DNA from: Pseudomonas migulae NBRC 103157
Lineage (GTDB): Bacteria > Pseudomonadota > Gammaproteobacteria > Pseudomonadales > Pseudomonadaceae
Assembly: GCF_002091715.1 (NCBI RefSeq)
Contig: NZ_BDAG01000015.1
Location: 62,001-126,000 of the forward strand
Reading direction: 5' to 3'
Length of the DNA stretch: 64,000 nt
Below, one piece after another: positions 52,538 to 60,843 of the stretch (position 1 is its first letter; each line of letters begins with the position of its first letter). A program made the translations under genes and the position numbers. The notes under the pieces were generated by a model. That model did no database searches. It saw only the letters and a program-made list of their open reading frames with translations, and was not told the DNA's origin.

Positions 52538-52632
52538 CCTTGTAGCGCAGCGGCGCTTCCCCAGCCCTGGCACTCGCCATCTGCCCGATAAGAAACACCG
52601 CCGGCAGGTCCTGATTCGGCAGCGACGAGGTG

Positions 52633-53838
52633 TTAAGCCGTTGCGAGCGAAGCCTTCTGCGAAACGCTCAAGAACCGCAACAACGCCAACAGTGGAAACG
52701 CGCTGCCCACAATCACGATCCACATCCAGCCGCCGTGCTCATACACCGCACTGGCGACCGAGGAGCCAAACGCGCCGCCGATGAAAATGCTGGTCATGTA
52801 CAGCGCATTCAGGCGGCTGCGGCTTTTGGCGTCGAGGGCATAGACCGCGCGTTGGCCAAGGACCATGTTCATTTGTACGCAGAAATCGAGCACCACGCCG
52901 GTGACGGCGAGGCCGATGACACTGTAGGCCGGATGGATGAACGCCGGCAGGAAGCTCAGGCTGGCGAACAGCAGTGCCAGCAGTGAAGCGATGCGGGTGT
53001 GGCCGGCGTCAGCCAGTCGACCGGCGATCGGTGCGGCGATCGCGCCGATGGCTCCAACCAGGGCGAAGATCGCGATCCGGGTTTGCGACAGGCCGTGATT
53101 GCGTGCCAGTTCCAGTGGCACGGCTGTCCAGAACAGGCTGAACGTGGCGAACATGCAACCCTGGTAAAACGCGCGCTGACGCAGCACCGGTTGTTGGCGC
53201 AACAGCGTCCACAGCGAGCCCAACAATTGGCCATAAGAGGCGCTGTGATCCGGCTGGCGCTTGGGAATCGTCACGGCCAGCACAATGCTGATCGCCGCCA
53301 TCAACACGGCGGCGATCACGAACATCGCGCGCCAGCCAAAGTGATCAGCCACAACGCTGGACACCGGCCGCGCCAACAGAATCCCCAGCAGCAAGCCGCC
53401 CATGATTCCACCGACCACCCGGCCGCGGGTTTCTTCCGGCGCCAGGTGCGCGGCCAGTGGAATCAGGATCTGCACCGACACCGAGCTGAAACCCACCAGC
53501 AACGAGATCAACAGAAACACGTTGGGTTGATCTGTAAACGCTGCGCCCAACAAACTGGCAATCGCCACCAGCGTGGTGATGATCATCAACCGACGGTTTT
53601 CCAGCAGATCCCCCAGCGGCACCAGGAAGAACAGGCCCAGTGCGTAACCAATCTGGGTCAGCGAAACGATCAGGCTGGCCATGGTGCTGGTCAGGCCAAT
53701 GTCCGGCGCGATCAAGCCGATGATCGGCTGGGCGTAGTAGATGTTGGCAACGATGGCGCCACAGCAAAAGGCGAACAGCAGCACCATGCCTTTGGTCATT
53801 GTCGTGGCGCCGTGAGGTGCCTGATTCGCTGGGTTCAT
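52633..53838 (-). CDS. MFS transporter (12-helix efflux type)
   Basis: A 401-residue major facilitator protein with about 12 hydrophobic segments and the MFS loop motif between helices 2 and 3 (LGDLLENRRLMI, residues about 73-84). The sequence ANIYYAQPIIGLIAPDIG (read in part) near residue 30 marks the drug:H+ antiporter-type subfamily with no known substrate. It converges with phnN and diverges from the DUF5666-like gene. A seven-base palindrome lies about 85 bases upstream of its start and may be an operator. No adjacent regulator gene was found. Confidence 0.9.
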   Translation of the reverse strand: MNPANQAPHGATTMTKGMVLLFAFCCGAIVANIYYAQPIIGLIAPDIGLTSTMASLIVSLTQIGYALGLFFLVPLGDLLENRRLMIITTLVAIASLLGAAFTDQPNVFLLISLLVGFSSVSVQILIPLAAHLAPEETRGRVVGGIMGGLLLGILLARPVSSVVADHFGWRAMFVIAAVLMAAISIVLAVTIPKRQPDHSASYGQLLGSLWTLLRQQPVLRQRAFYQGCMFATFSLFWTAVPLELARNHGLSQTRIAIFALVGAIGAIAAPIAGRLADAGHTRIASLLALLFASLSFLPAFIHPAYSVIGLAVTGVVLDFCVQMNMVLGQRAVYALDAKSRSRLNALYMTSIFIGGAFGSSVASAVYEHGGWMWIVIVGSAFPLLALLRFLSVSQKASLATA

Positions 53839-53921
53839 AACGTGTCTCGCTGAGCAAAATGGAATGCGCGCAGGCTAAGCGGCTGGCCGGAACGGCGGAA
53901 GTGGGATTGGAGTGATAGCAA

Positions 53922-53940
53922 TCATTCCATTGCGGAATGA
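53922..53940. promoter_or_regulatory. Possible operator palindrome upstream of the MFS gene
   Basis: TCATTCC-ATTGC-GGAATGA is a perfect seven-base inverted repeat with a five-base centre, in the 229-base gap between the divergent MFS and DUF5666-like genes. It lacks a T run on either side, so a protein-binding site is more likely than a terminator. No other signal stands out in this gap. Confidence 0.4.
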
Positions 53941-54067
53941 GTGACGCCGGCGTGTGCCGATGAATCTGCGCCAGGATTTCAAAGTCTGATGATACATTCA
54001 CTTACATCTTGTTCGATAGCGTGCTTATGTTCTCTCTTCACGATTCATAACCGGAAGGGCACTTTTC

Positions 54068-54697
54068 ATGAACGCGATGTTCCGCCACCTGATTCGCGGC
54101 GCTTCAGTTATCAGCTTGATTGGCTTGTTCACGGCAAGTCTCGCCCAGGCGGCCGACGCGCCGGGCATGCGCATCGGTGTACGCGGCGAGATCACCGGGG
54201 TGAGCCCCGACATCTTGAAAGTCCACGTCAATACAGGCGAAAACGTGGTCATCAATCTGACCAAGGACACCAAAATCCGCGCCGTAACCCTGGCCAATAT
54301 CGAAGACATCAAGCCGGGCAGTTACATTGGCTCGGCGGCCATTGCGCAGGAAGACGGTTCGCTCAAAGCACTGGAGGTCCATGTTTTCCCACCGGAGCTG
54401 GCCGGCAGCGGTGATGGCCATCGGCCTTTCGATCTGGTCAAGGGCAGCAGCATGACCAATGGCAGCGTCGGCGACCTGGTGGTGAGCAATGGCCGCGTGC
54501 TGACCGTCAACTACAAGGGGGGGCAGCAGAAGATTCTGGTGCCGGAGGATGTGCCGATTGTGAACCTGCTGCCAGGGGACCGCAGCTTGCTGAAAGTGGG
54601 CGTGAAGATCGTGACGTTCGTGACGCAGAGTGCCGACGGGACGCTGACGGCGCAGTCGATTTCGGCCGGCAAGGATGGCGTGACCCCACCGATGTAA
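54068..54697 (+). CDS. Secreted DUF5666-like protein of unknown function
   Basis: A 209-residue protein with a signal peptide (cut near residue 28 after LAQA). The mature part looks like repeated small beta-barrel (OB-like) units: RGEITGVSPDILKVHVNTGENVVINL (read in part), then TKIRAVTLANIEDIKPGSYIG and a second similar set (NGRVLTVNYKGGQQKILVPEDVPIVNLLPGD read in part). This pattern resembles DUF5666-type periplasmic domains. No catalytic motif is apparent. Transcribed alone; a REP doublet and a convergent-use terminator follow. Confidence 0.78.
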   Translation: MNAMFRHLIRGASVISLIGLFTASLAQAADAPGMRIGVRGEITGVSPDILKVHVNTGENVVINLTKDTKIRAVTLANIEDIKPGSYIGSAAIAQEDGSLKALEVHVFPPELAGSGDGHRPFDLVKGSSMTNGSVGDLVVSNGRVLTVNYKGGQQKILVPEDVPIVNLLPGDRSLLKVGVKIVTFVTQSADGTLTAQSISAGKDGVTPPM

Positions 54698-54714
54698 CTG
54701 CGCTCGCGAGACTT

Positions 54715-54807
54715 CTGTAGGAGCAGAGCTTGCTCGCAATGGCGGTAGAACATTCAGCATTGATGTGAGAGACAGACCGCTATCGCGAGCAAGCTTGGCT
54801 CCTACAG
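54715..54807. repeat. REP doublet (REPIN-like) downstream of the DUF5666-like gene
   Basis: Inverted arms 54715-54737 (CTGTAGGAGCAGAGCTTGCT then CGC) and 54785-54807, with one or two mismatches. The spacer contains GAACATTCAGCATTGATG, the same as in the 22214-22303 element, showing both belong to one dispersed family. Confidence 0.82.
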
Positions 54808-54826
54808 GTTCTCGGTGTTTTTCAGT

Positions 54827-54857
54827 AAAAAAGGCGACCTTCTCAGGTCGCCTTTTT
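54827..54857. terminator. Bidirectional terminator between convergent genes
   Basis: AAAAAAGGCGACCT / AGGTCGCCTTTTT form a strong stem around TCTC, with A and T runs on both sides. It serves the convergent DUF5666-like gene and sbp. Confidence 0.88.
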
Positions 54858-54871
54858 CATTGGCTCAGGCA

Positions 54872-55870
54872 TTACTGACCGCTGTAAATCTGATCAAAAA
54901 TCCCGCCATCATTGAAGTGAGTCTTCTGCACGGTGCGCCAGTCACCAAAGGTCTTCTCCACCGAGAGGAAATCCACTGTCGGGAAGCGATCGTTGTACTT
55001 GGCCAGTACGGCCGGATCACGTGGACGCAGGTAGTTGGCGGCGGCAATTTCCTGACCTTCCGGCGACCACAGGTACTTCAGGTATTCCTCGGCGGCAGCG
55101 CGGGTGCCTTTCTTCTCGACTACTTTGTCGACCACAGACACCGGCGGCTCCGCTTCGGCGGAGACGCTTGGGTAGATGACTTCGAACTGGTCACGGCCAA
55201 ACTCGCGGGCAATCATTTCCGCTTCGTTTTCGAAGGTCACCAGCACGTCGCCGATCTGGTTGGTCATGAACGTGGTGGTGGCGGCACGGCCACCGGTATC
55301 GAGCACTGGCGCTTGTTTGAACAGTTTGCCGACGAAGGCTTTGGCCTTGTTCTCGTCACCGCCGTTTTTCAGCACATAACCCCAGGCCGACAGATAGGTG
55401 TAGCGGCCGTTGCCCGAGGTTTTCGGGTTCGGCACGATCACTTGCACGCCGTCCTTGAGCAGATCAGGCCAGTCTTTCAGCGCTTTCGGGTTGCCTTTGC
55501 GAACGATGAACACAGTGGCCGACGTGAACGGCGCGCTGTTGTTCGGCAGGCGGGTGACCCAGTTGTCCGGGACCAGTTTGCCATTGTCCGCCAGAGCGTT
55601 GATGTCGGTAGCCATGTTCATGGTGATGACGTCAGCCGGCAGACCGTCGATCACGGAGCGCGCCTGTTTGCTGGAACCGCCGAAGGACATCTGCAGGGTG
55701 ATGTTTTCGTTGTGCTCGGCTTGCCAGTGTTTCTGGAAGGCCGCGTTGTAGTCCTTGTAGAAATCGCGCATCACGTCGTAGGAAACGTTGAGCAGGGTCG
55801 GTGCGGCCTGAGCCACGCTGGTCAGTGCCAGGCCAGCGGCCAGAAGTGAGGCGCCAAAGAGTTTTTTCAC
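54872..55870 (-). CDS. sbp: Sulfate/thiosulfate-binding protein Sbp
   Basis: A 332-residue periplasmic substrate-binding protein for sulfate import. It has a signal peptide ending SVAQA (residue 22) and the family blocks LLNVSYDVMRDFYKDYN (near 26), FGGSSKQARSVIDGLPADVITMN (read in part) near 65, PNPKTSGNGRYTYLSAWGY (read in part) near 150 and VYPS-type region IYPSVSAEAEPPV near 238. It stands alone here: a terminator follows directly, so the CysT/CysW/CysA permease must be encoded elsewhere. The start has GGAAT upstream. Confidence 0.93.
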   Translation of the reverse strand: MKKLFGASLLAAGLALTSVAQAAPTLLNVSYDVMRDFYKDYNAAFQKHWQAEHNENITLQMSFGGSSKQARSVIDGLPADVITMNMATDINALADNGKLVPDNWVTRLPNNSAPFTSATVFIVRKGNPKALKDWPDLLKDGVQVIVPNPKTSGNGRYTYLSAWGYVLKNGGDENKAKAFVGKLFKQAPVLDTGGRAATTTFMTNQIGDVLVTFENEAEMIAREFGRDQFEVIYPSVSAEAEPPVSVVDKVVEKKGTRAAAEEYLKYLWSPEGQEIAAANYLRPRDPAVLAKYNDRFPTVDFLSVEKTFGDWRTVQKTHFNDGGIFDQIYSGQ

Positions 55871-55891
55871 TGCGCATTCCTTGTTCTATTT

Positions 55892-55968
55892 GTAGGAACT
55901 GCCGAAGGCTGTGGTCTTTTGAACTTTAAGAGCTACATCAAAAGATCGCAGCCTTCGGCAGCTCCTAC
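55892..55968. repeat. Imperfect inverted repeat upstream of sbp
   Basis: Arms 55892-55920 and 55940-55968 are complementary over 29 bases with a few mismatches (GTAGGAACTGCCGAAGGCTG ... and its partner). Its ends match those of the 39-base element at 42284-42378, so the two are members of one repeat family. It lies about 20 bases before the sbp start on the minus strand side, within the 195-base gap to the channel gene. I see no other feature in that gap. Confidence 0.8.
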
Positions 55969-56065
55969 GGGTTAGTTGTTACTCATTAAAAGAGGGGTTG
56001 CTACTGTTTTGCCAGCGACTATAACTGTGCTTGCATAGTCCTTTAAAGATTAAAAAGCACTTTGC

Positions 56066-56890
56066 TTATTCCAGTTTCTTGAATAGAGCATTGCCGCACC
56101 GCGAGCAAAATGCAGCGCCGTGCTCGTGGCTGTTTTTTTTGCACACCGGGCAGTCGTGTTGCAACTGTTCGCCGCGCATGGCGTTGGCCAGCTCGGCGGT
56201 GAAAATCCCCGTCGGCACTGCGATGATCGAGTAACCGGTGATCATCACCAGCGACGAAATCACCTGACCCAGCGGCGTCTTGGGCACGATGTCGCCAAAG
56301 CCTACGGTAGTCAGCGTCACGATCGCCCAGTAGATACCTTTCGGAATGCTGGTAAAGCCGTGCTCCGGGCCTTCGATCACGTACATCAGTGTGCCGAACA
56401 CGGTCACCAATGTGCAGACGCTGACCAGAAACACCACGATCTTCTGCTTGCTGCCGCGCAGCGCCGACATTAGATAATTGGCTTGTTTCAGATAAGGACT
56501 GAGCTTGAGCACGCGGAAAATCCGCAGCATTCGAATGATCCGGATAATCAGCAAATACTGCGCATCGGCGTAATACAGCGCCAGGATACCGGGCACGATC
56601 GCCAGCAAATCCACCAGGCCGTAAAAGCTGAACGCGTAACGCAGTGGCTTCGGCGAACAATAGAGGCGCAGGCCATATTCGATGGCGAAGATGACGGTGA
56701 AGCCCCACTCGATGTACGCCAGCACGTTGGCGTAGTTCTTGTGGATCGTGTCGATGCTGTCGAGCATCACGATGACGATGCTGGCGAGGATGATCAACAG
56801 CAGAATGCCGTCGAAGCGCCGTCCGGCCTTGGTGTCGCTCTGGAAAACCATGACGTAAAGGTCTTCACGCCAGTTTTTGCTGCTGTCCAT
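56066..56890 (-). CDS. Voltage-gated-type potassium channel with C-terminal zinc ribbon
   Basis: A 274-residue six-helix ion channel of the Kv type. S1-S3 lie about residues 28-105. S4 carries spaced arginines (LLIIRIIRMLRIFRVLKLS read in part, near 112-130). The pore helix and filter are LTTVGFGDIVP (near 192-202), a GFG variant of the usual GYG filter. The cytoplasmic tail is unusual: after S6 it ends with CPVC ... CSRCGNALF (residues about 247-270), a treble CXXC zinc-ribbon-like element. It is transcribed towards sbp, and the urea transporter gene lies 21 bases upstream. Confidence 0.88.
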   Translation of the reverse strand: MDSSKNWREDLYVMVFQSDTKAGRRFDGILLLIILASIVIVMLDSIDTIHKNYANVLAYIEWGFTVIFAIEYGLRLYCSPKPLRYAFSFYGLVDLLAIVPGILALYYADAQYLLIIRIIRMLRIFRVLKLSPYLKQANYLMSALRGSKQKIVVFLVSVCTLVTVFGTLMYVIEGPEHGFTSIPKGIYWAIVTLTTVGFGDIVPKTPLGQVISSLVMITGYSIIAVPTGIFTAELANAMRGEQLQHDCPVCKKNSHEHGAAFCSRCGNALFKKLE

Positions 56891-56911
56891 GGAAAACGCC
56901 TGAATCGAGAA

Positions 56912-57826
56912 TCAGCGCAGCCTAGGGTGATTCTCCCCGATAGCGCAAGGCGCGTGGTCGACGGCGGCCTGGCGCAGCACGCGAATGCCGGCGCGGATCA
57001 GCCAGCAGGCGAGGATGAACGGCGCGGTCAATGTGGCCAGACCGAGCGCGGCGAAGCCCGGTGTGAACAATACGGCAAGCCCAATGCCCAGCAGTGGCAG
57101 CCAGGGCCGGCGGCGTTGTCCGCTGAAGGCGAGGGCGGCGAGCGCGGCGTTATAACCGCCCAGCCCCAGCAGCGCGGTTGAGGTTTCGTGCTGCAGCAAG
57201 GCGAACGCGAGTCCGGCAATGGAGCCCAGCAGTGCCCACAAAAAAGCGCGTCGGTCGGCGATCAGCAAGCCGACGGCGATCAGTGCACCCGCCAGCGGAT
57301 GACCGAGAAACATCACCTGACCGAGCCCCTTCAACGGGGCGGCGAACAGGTTGAGCGTGTTCATGTCGATCAGCGGCGCGGGGTGTTGCGGCCCGGTAAA
57401 CGACAGCAGCAACCAGCTCATGCCGACGAAGGGCGCGGTGTAGGCCGGCAGGCAATGATGGTCGCGGGCGCGTTTCAACCATTGCTGGGTGAGCATGGCA
57501 CTCAGTCCGCCAGCGGCAATGATCAGCGGCGGCAGCAGCGCCGACCAAGGGAAATACAGGCTCAGCAGCAAGCCGAGCAGAACGCCGTTGTAACTGAACA
57601 GCCCGGCCTGACGGTCGGCCTTGGCGTAGTTGCGACGTTGCGCGGTGAGCAAACCGGCGAGGCCGCCCAGCAGGGCGCCGCCGAGCAGGGTTGGCGCGGT
57701 AAAGAGGATCGCCAACAGGCACAGCAGGCCGCACAGCGGATGGCGCTGGAGGAAGATCTGGCTGAAACCGTTGAGCAGGGCTGTCGCCCAATCGGGGCAG
57801 TGGGTGTTGAAGTGGTTGGCAGGCAT
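56912..57826 (-). CDS. Urea transporter (UT family)
   Basis: A 304-residue membrane protein with about ten hydrophobic segments and the urea transporter signature LPAYTAPFVGMSWL (LPxxTxPF, near residue 117-130), plus a second, weaker pseudo-repeat half. Conserved start of the family: LLNGFSQIFLQRHPLCGLL (read in part) with the HPL/NG motif. The open frame extends back to 58003 through a repeat element; the ATG at 57826 matches the family start. No urease or urea-carboxylase genes are nearby. It ends 21 bases before the channel gene, so the two may be co-transcribed. Confidence 0.87.
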   Translation of the reverse strand: MPANHFNTHCPDWATALLNGFSQIFLQRHPLCGLLCLLAILFTAPTLLGGALLGGLAGLLTAQRRNYAKADRQAGLFSYNGVLLGLLLSLYFPWSALLPPLIIAAGGLSAMLTQQWLKRARDHHCLPAYTAPFVGMSWLLLSFTGPQHPAPLIDMNTLNLFAAPLKGLGQVMFLGHPLAGALIAVGLLIADRRAFLWALLGSIAGLAFALLQHETSTALLGLGGYNAALAALAFSGQRRRPWLPLLGIGLAVLFTPGFAALGLATLTAPFILACWLIRAGIRVLRQAAVDHAPCAIGENHPRLR

Positions 57827-57872
57827 GATGAAATCTAGGGCAGTGGGGAAAACCAAGGTCTTGCATAAACCC

Positions 57873-58002
57873 TGTGGTGAGGGAGCTTGCTCCCGCTGGG
57901 CTGCGTAGCAGCCCCAATTCGGCGAATGCGGTCTTTCTGTTGGAACCGTCATGCCAAAGCGACGACTGCTACGCAGCCGAGCGGGAGCAAGCTCCCTCGC
58001 CA
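57873..58002. repeat. Inverted repeat between the urea transporter and pyruvate kinase
   Basis: Arms 57873-57911 and 57964-58002 are complementary over 39 bases with two mismatches, with inner ends CTGCGTAGCAG and outer ends TGTGGTGAGGG / CCCTCGCCACA. It is a different sequence class from the other repeats here. It lies downstream of pykF and could end that operon. Confidence 0.82.
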
Positions 58003-58015
58003 CAAGTATTGTTGC

Positions 58016-59431
58016 TTAAATCAACGTCTCGATACGCAACGAGTTAGTCGACCCAGGCTGCCCAAACGGCACGCCCGCCGTGATCAATAAAGTGTCCCCG
58101 CGCTGCGCCATGCCCTGTGCCTGCGCAATCTCCAACGCCGTCGAGCACACTTCATCCACCTGCCGCAGTCGATCATTCACCACCGAGTGCACGCCCCAGG
58201 CCACCGTCAAGCGGCGAGCCGTCTGCAGGTTCGGCGTCAGGTTCAGAATCGGCACAGTCGGCCGTTCACGCGCCGCACGCAGACTCGACGCACCCGACTC
58301 GCTGTAATTCACCAGCACCGCCACCGGCAGCACGTTGCTGATGCGACGAATCGCGCAACTGATCGCATCGGAAACCGTCGCCTCAGCCTTCGGCCGGCTG
58401 ACGTCCAGTTGCGTCTGATAGTCCGGGCCGTTTTCCACTTGGCGGATGATCTTGCTCATCATCTGCACGGCTTCCATCGGGTACTCGCCGGACGCGGTTT
58501 CCGCCGACAGCATCACCGCATCAGCACCTTCGGCCACGGCGTTGGCCACATCGGTGACTTCGGCGCGGGTCGGCGCCGGGGAGAAGCGCATCGACTCGAG
58601 CATCTGCGTCGCCACCACCACCGGTTTGCCCAGTTCGCGGCAAATGCTGATGATGTTTTTCTGAATCTGCGGCACGCTTTCGGCCGGTACTTCGACGCCG
58701 AGGTCGCCACGGGCAACCATGATCGCGTCGCTCAGTTCAGCGATTTCCCGCAGTTGAGTGACCGCCGACGGCTTCTCGATCTTGGCCATCAAAAACGCTT
58801 TGTCACCGATCAGTTCACGGGCTTCGCGAATGTCTTCCGGACGTTGCACGAACGACAGCGCGACCCAGTCCACACCCAGTTCCAGACCGAAACTCAAGTC
58901 GCGACGATCCTTGGCGGTCAGCGGGCTCAGTTCCAGCACCGCTTGCGGCACGTTCACCCCTTTGCGATCCGACAACTCACCGCCATTGAGCACCGTGGTG
59001 TCGATGGCATCGGCGTACTTGGTGACCACCCGCAGACGCAGTTTGCCGTCGTCCAGCAGCAGATCCATTCCCGGCTCCAGCGCGGCGATGATTTCCGGGT
59101 GTGGCAGGTTGACCCGGCGTTGATCGCCCGGCGTCGGGTCCAGGTCCAGGCGCAGCGCTTGACCACGATGCAGTTGCACCTTGCCTTCGGCGAACTTGCC
59201 GACCCGCAGTTTCGGGCCTTGCAGGTCCATCAGAATGCCCAGGGGGTAATTCAGCTGACGCTCGACTTCACGAATCCACTGATAGCGCTGGGCGTGGTCG
59301 GCGTGATCGCCGTGGCTGAAGTTCAGGCGGAAGATGTTGACCCCGGCCTGTACCAGCTCGCGGATGTCTTCGAGGCCATCGGTGGCCGGGCCGAGGGTGG
59401 CGAGGATTTTGACCTTTTTATCAGGCGTCAT
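58016..59431 (-). CDS. pykF: Pyruvate kinase PykF (glycerate operon type)
   Basis: A 471-residue pyruvate kinase that converts PEP and ADP to pyruvate and ATP. N-terminal barrel motifs are ATLGPA (residue 11), FRLNFSHGDH (near 34), the metal-binding ARGDLGVEVP (near 243) and the catalytic segment with MAKIEKPSAV (near 215). A C-terminal allosteric domain follows. Position next to a glycerate kinase and the gcl genes identifies it as the inducible isoenzyme of the glyoxylate/glycerate pathway and not the separate PykA. It overlaps ttuD by 11 bases. Last gene of the operon. Confidence 0.95.
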   Translation of the reverse strand: MTPDKKVKILATLGPATDGLEDIRELVQAGVNIFRLNFSHGDHADHAQRYQWIREVERQLNYPLGILMDLQGPKLRVGKFAEGKVQLHRGQALRLDLDPTPGDQRRVNLPHPEIIAALEPGMDLLLDDGKLRLRVVTKYADAIDTTVLNGGELSDRKGVNVPQAVLELSPLTAKDRRDLSFGLELGVDWVALSFVQRPEDIREARELIGDKAFLMAKIEKPSAVTQLREIAELSDAIMVARGDLGVEVPAESVPQIQKNIISICRELGKPVVVATQMLESMRFSPAPTRAEVTDVANAVAEGADAVMLSAETASGEYPMEAVQMMSKIIRQVENGPDYQTQLDVSRPKAEATVSDAISCAIRRISNVLPVAVLVNYSESGASSLRAARERPTVPILNLTPNLQTARRLTVAWGVHSVVNDRLRQVDEVCSTALEIAQAQGMAQRGDTLLITAGVPFGQPGSTNSLRIETLI

Positions 59432-60701
59432 GTTTAGGGCTCTCGAGAATCAGAATGGCGCGGAAGTCGTTGACGTTGGTGCGGGTCGGCTCGGTGACGA
59501 TCAGTGCGTCCAGCGCCGCGAAATAGCCGTAGCCATTGTTGTTGTCGAGTTCGTCGCTTGCGCTCAACCCGAGGGCGGCGGCGCGGGCGTAGCTCTCCGG
59601 GGTCATGATTGCGCCGGCGTTGTCTTCGGAACCGTCGATGCCATCGGTGTCGCCGGCCAGCGCGTAGACGCCGGGCAGGCCTTTGAGGCTGTCGGTCAGG
59701 CTGAGCAGGAATTCGGCGTTACGTCCGCCCCGGCCATTGCCGCGCACGGTGACCGTGGTTTCGCCGCCCGAGAGGATCACGCACGGCGCCGGCAATGGCT
59801 GGCCATGCAAGACCACTTGCCGCGCGATGCCGGCGTGAACCTTGGCGACTTCGCGGGACTCGCCTTCCAGGTCGCCGAGGATCAATGGGCTGAAGCCGGC
59901 CTGACGCGCTTTCACCGCGGCCGCTTCAAGCGACTGCTGTGGACGGGCGATCAACTGGAAATGACTGCGCGCCAGACTCGGATCGCCGGGTTTGACCGTC
60001 TCCGATTCCGGGCTTTGCAGCCAGTTGCGTACGGACGCCGGGATATCGATGCCATAGCGTTTGAGGATTGCCAGCGCTTCGCCGGAGGTGCTCGGATCGG
60101 CCACGGTAGGGCCGGAGGCGATGACCGTAGCGAGGTCGCCCGGCACGTCGGAAATCGCATAGGTATAAACAGTGGCCGGCCAGCAGGCTTTGCCGAGGCG
60201 ACCGCCCTTGATCGCCGAAAGGTGTTTGCGTACGCAGTTCATCTCGCCGATGGTCGCGCCGGATTTGAGCAGGGCTTTGTTGATCGATTGTTTGTCGGCG
60301 AGGGTGATGCCGGCAGCTGGAAGTGCGAGCAGCGCAGAACCACCGCCCGAAAGGAGGAAGATCACGCGGTCGTCTTCAGTCAGGTGGCTGACCAGTTCAA
60401 AGACACGCTTGGCGACCGCTTGGCCGGCAGCATCCGGCACCGGGTGCGCTGCTTCGACCACTTCGATTTTTTCGCACGGGGCGCCGTGACCGTAACGCGT
60501 CACCACCAGACCGGACACTTCACCCTGCCAGCAACGCTCGACCACCTGGGCCATGGCGGCTGCGGCTTTACCGGCACCGATGACGATCACCCGACCGCTG
60601 CGATCGGTGGGCAAATAAGCTTCGAGGACGTGCTGCGGATGGGCCGCGTCGATGGCTGTGGCGAACAGCTCGCGCAGGAATTGTTGCGGATCGACCGACA
60701 T
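59421..60701 (-). CDS. ttuD: Glycerate 2-kinase (TtuD/GckA, MOFRL family)
   Basis: A 426-residue kinase that phosphorylates glycerate to 2-phosphoglycerate. The DUF4147 N-terminal domain has VIGAGKAAAAMA (near 40) and the nucleotide-binding block LLSGGGSALLALP (near 113). The C-terminal MOFRL domain has ILSGGETTVTVRGNGRGGRN (read in part, near 308) and ALAGDTDGIDGSEDNAGA (near 345). Length is standard. A REP doublet separates it from glxR upstream, and its end overlaps pykF. Confidence 0.94.
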   Translation of the reverse strand: MSVDPQQFLRELFATAIDAAHPQHVLEAYLPTDRSGRVIVIGAGKAAAAMAQVVERCWQGEVSGLVVTRYGHGAPCEKIEVVEAAHPVPDAAGQAVAKRVFELVSHLTEDDRVIFLLSGGGSALLALPAAGITLADKQSINKALLKSGATIGEMNCVRKHLSAIKGGRLGKACWPATVYTYAISDVPGDLATVIASGPTVADPSTSGEALAILKRYGIDIPASVRNWLQSPESETVKPGDPSLARSHFQLIARPQQSLEAAAVKARQAGFSPLILGDLEGESREVAKVHAGIARQVVLHGQPLPAPCVILSGGETTVTVRGNGRGGRNAEFLLSLTDSLKGLPGVYALAGDTDGIDGSEDNAGAIMTPESYARAAALGLSASDELDNNNGYGYFAALDALIVTEPTRTNVNDFRAILILESPKHDA

Positions 60702-60743
60702 GGCGGGCTCCCGGAATTCTTGTTATTTGAAGGGCAACTCGAT

Positions 60744-60834
60744 CCTGTAGGAGCCGGTTTGCTGGCGATTGCATCAATGCGGTGTGCATAGCAGACCGTG
60801 TCGCCTGAATCGCCAGCAAGCCGACTCCTACAGG
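60744..60834. repeat. REP doublet in the glxR-ttuD gap
   Basis: Inverted arms 60744-60768 (CCTGTAGGAGCCGGTTTGCT then GGCGA) and 60810-60834 (one mismatch). Same subclass (GCTGGCGA core) as the two further elements in this operon at 61785 and 62696. It fills most of the 142-base gap. Confidence 0.85.
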
Positions 60835-60843
60835 TGTATGGCG

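Noticed and set aside
53345..54001. Minus-strand frame whose first 13 codons resemble a LysR-type regulator start
   Set aside because: The resemblance is short, the rest of the frame is the antisense-frame reading of the MFS gene region, and no helix-turn-helix follows. It is kept only as a side note to the palindrome finding.
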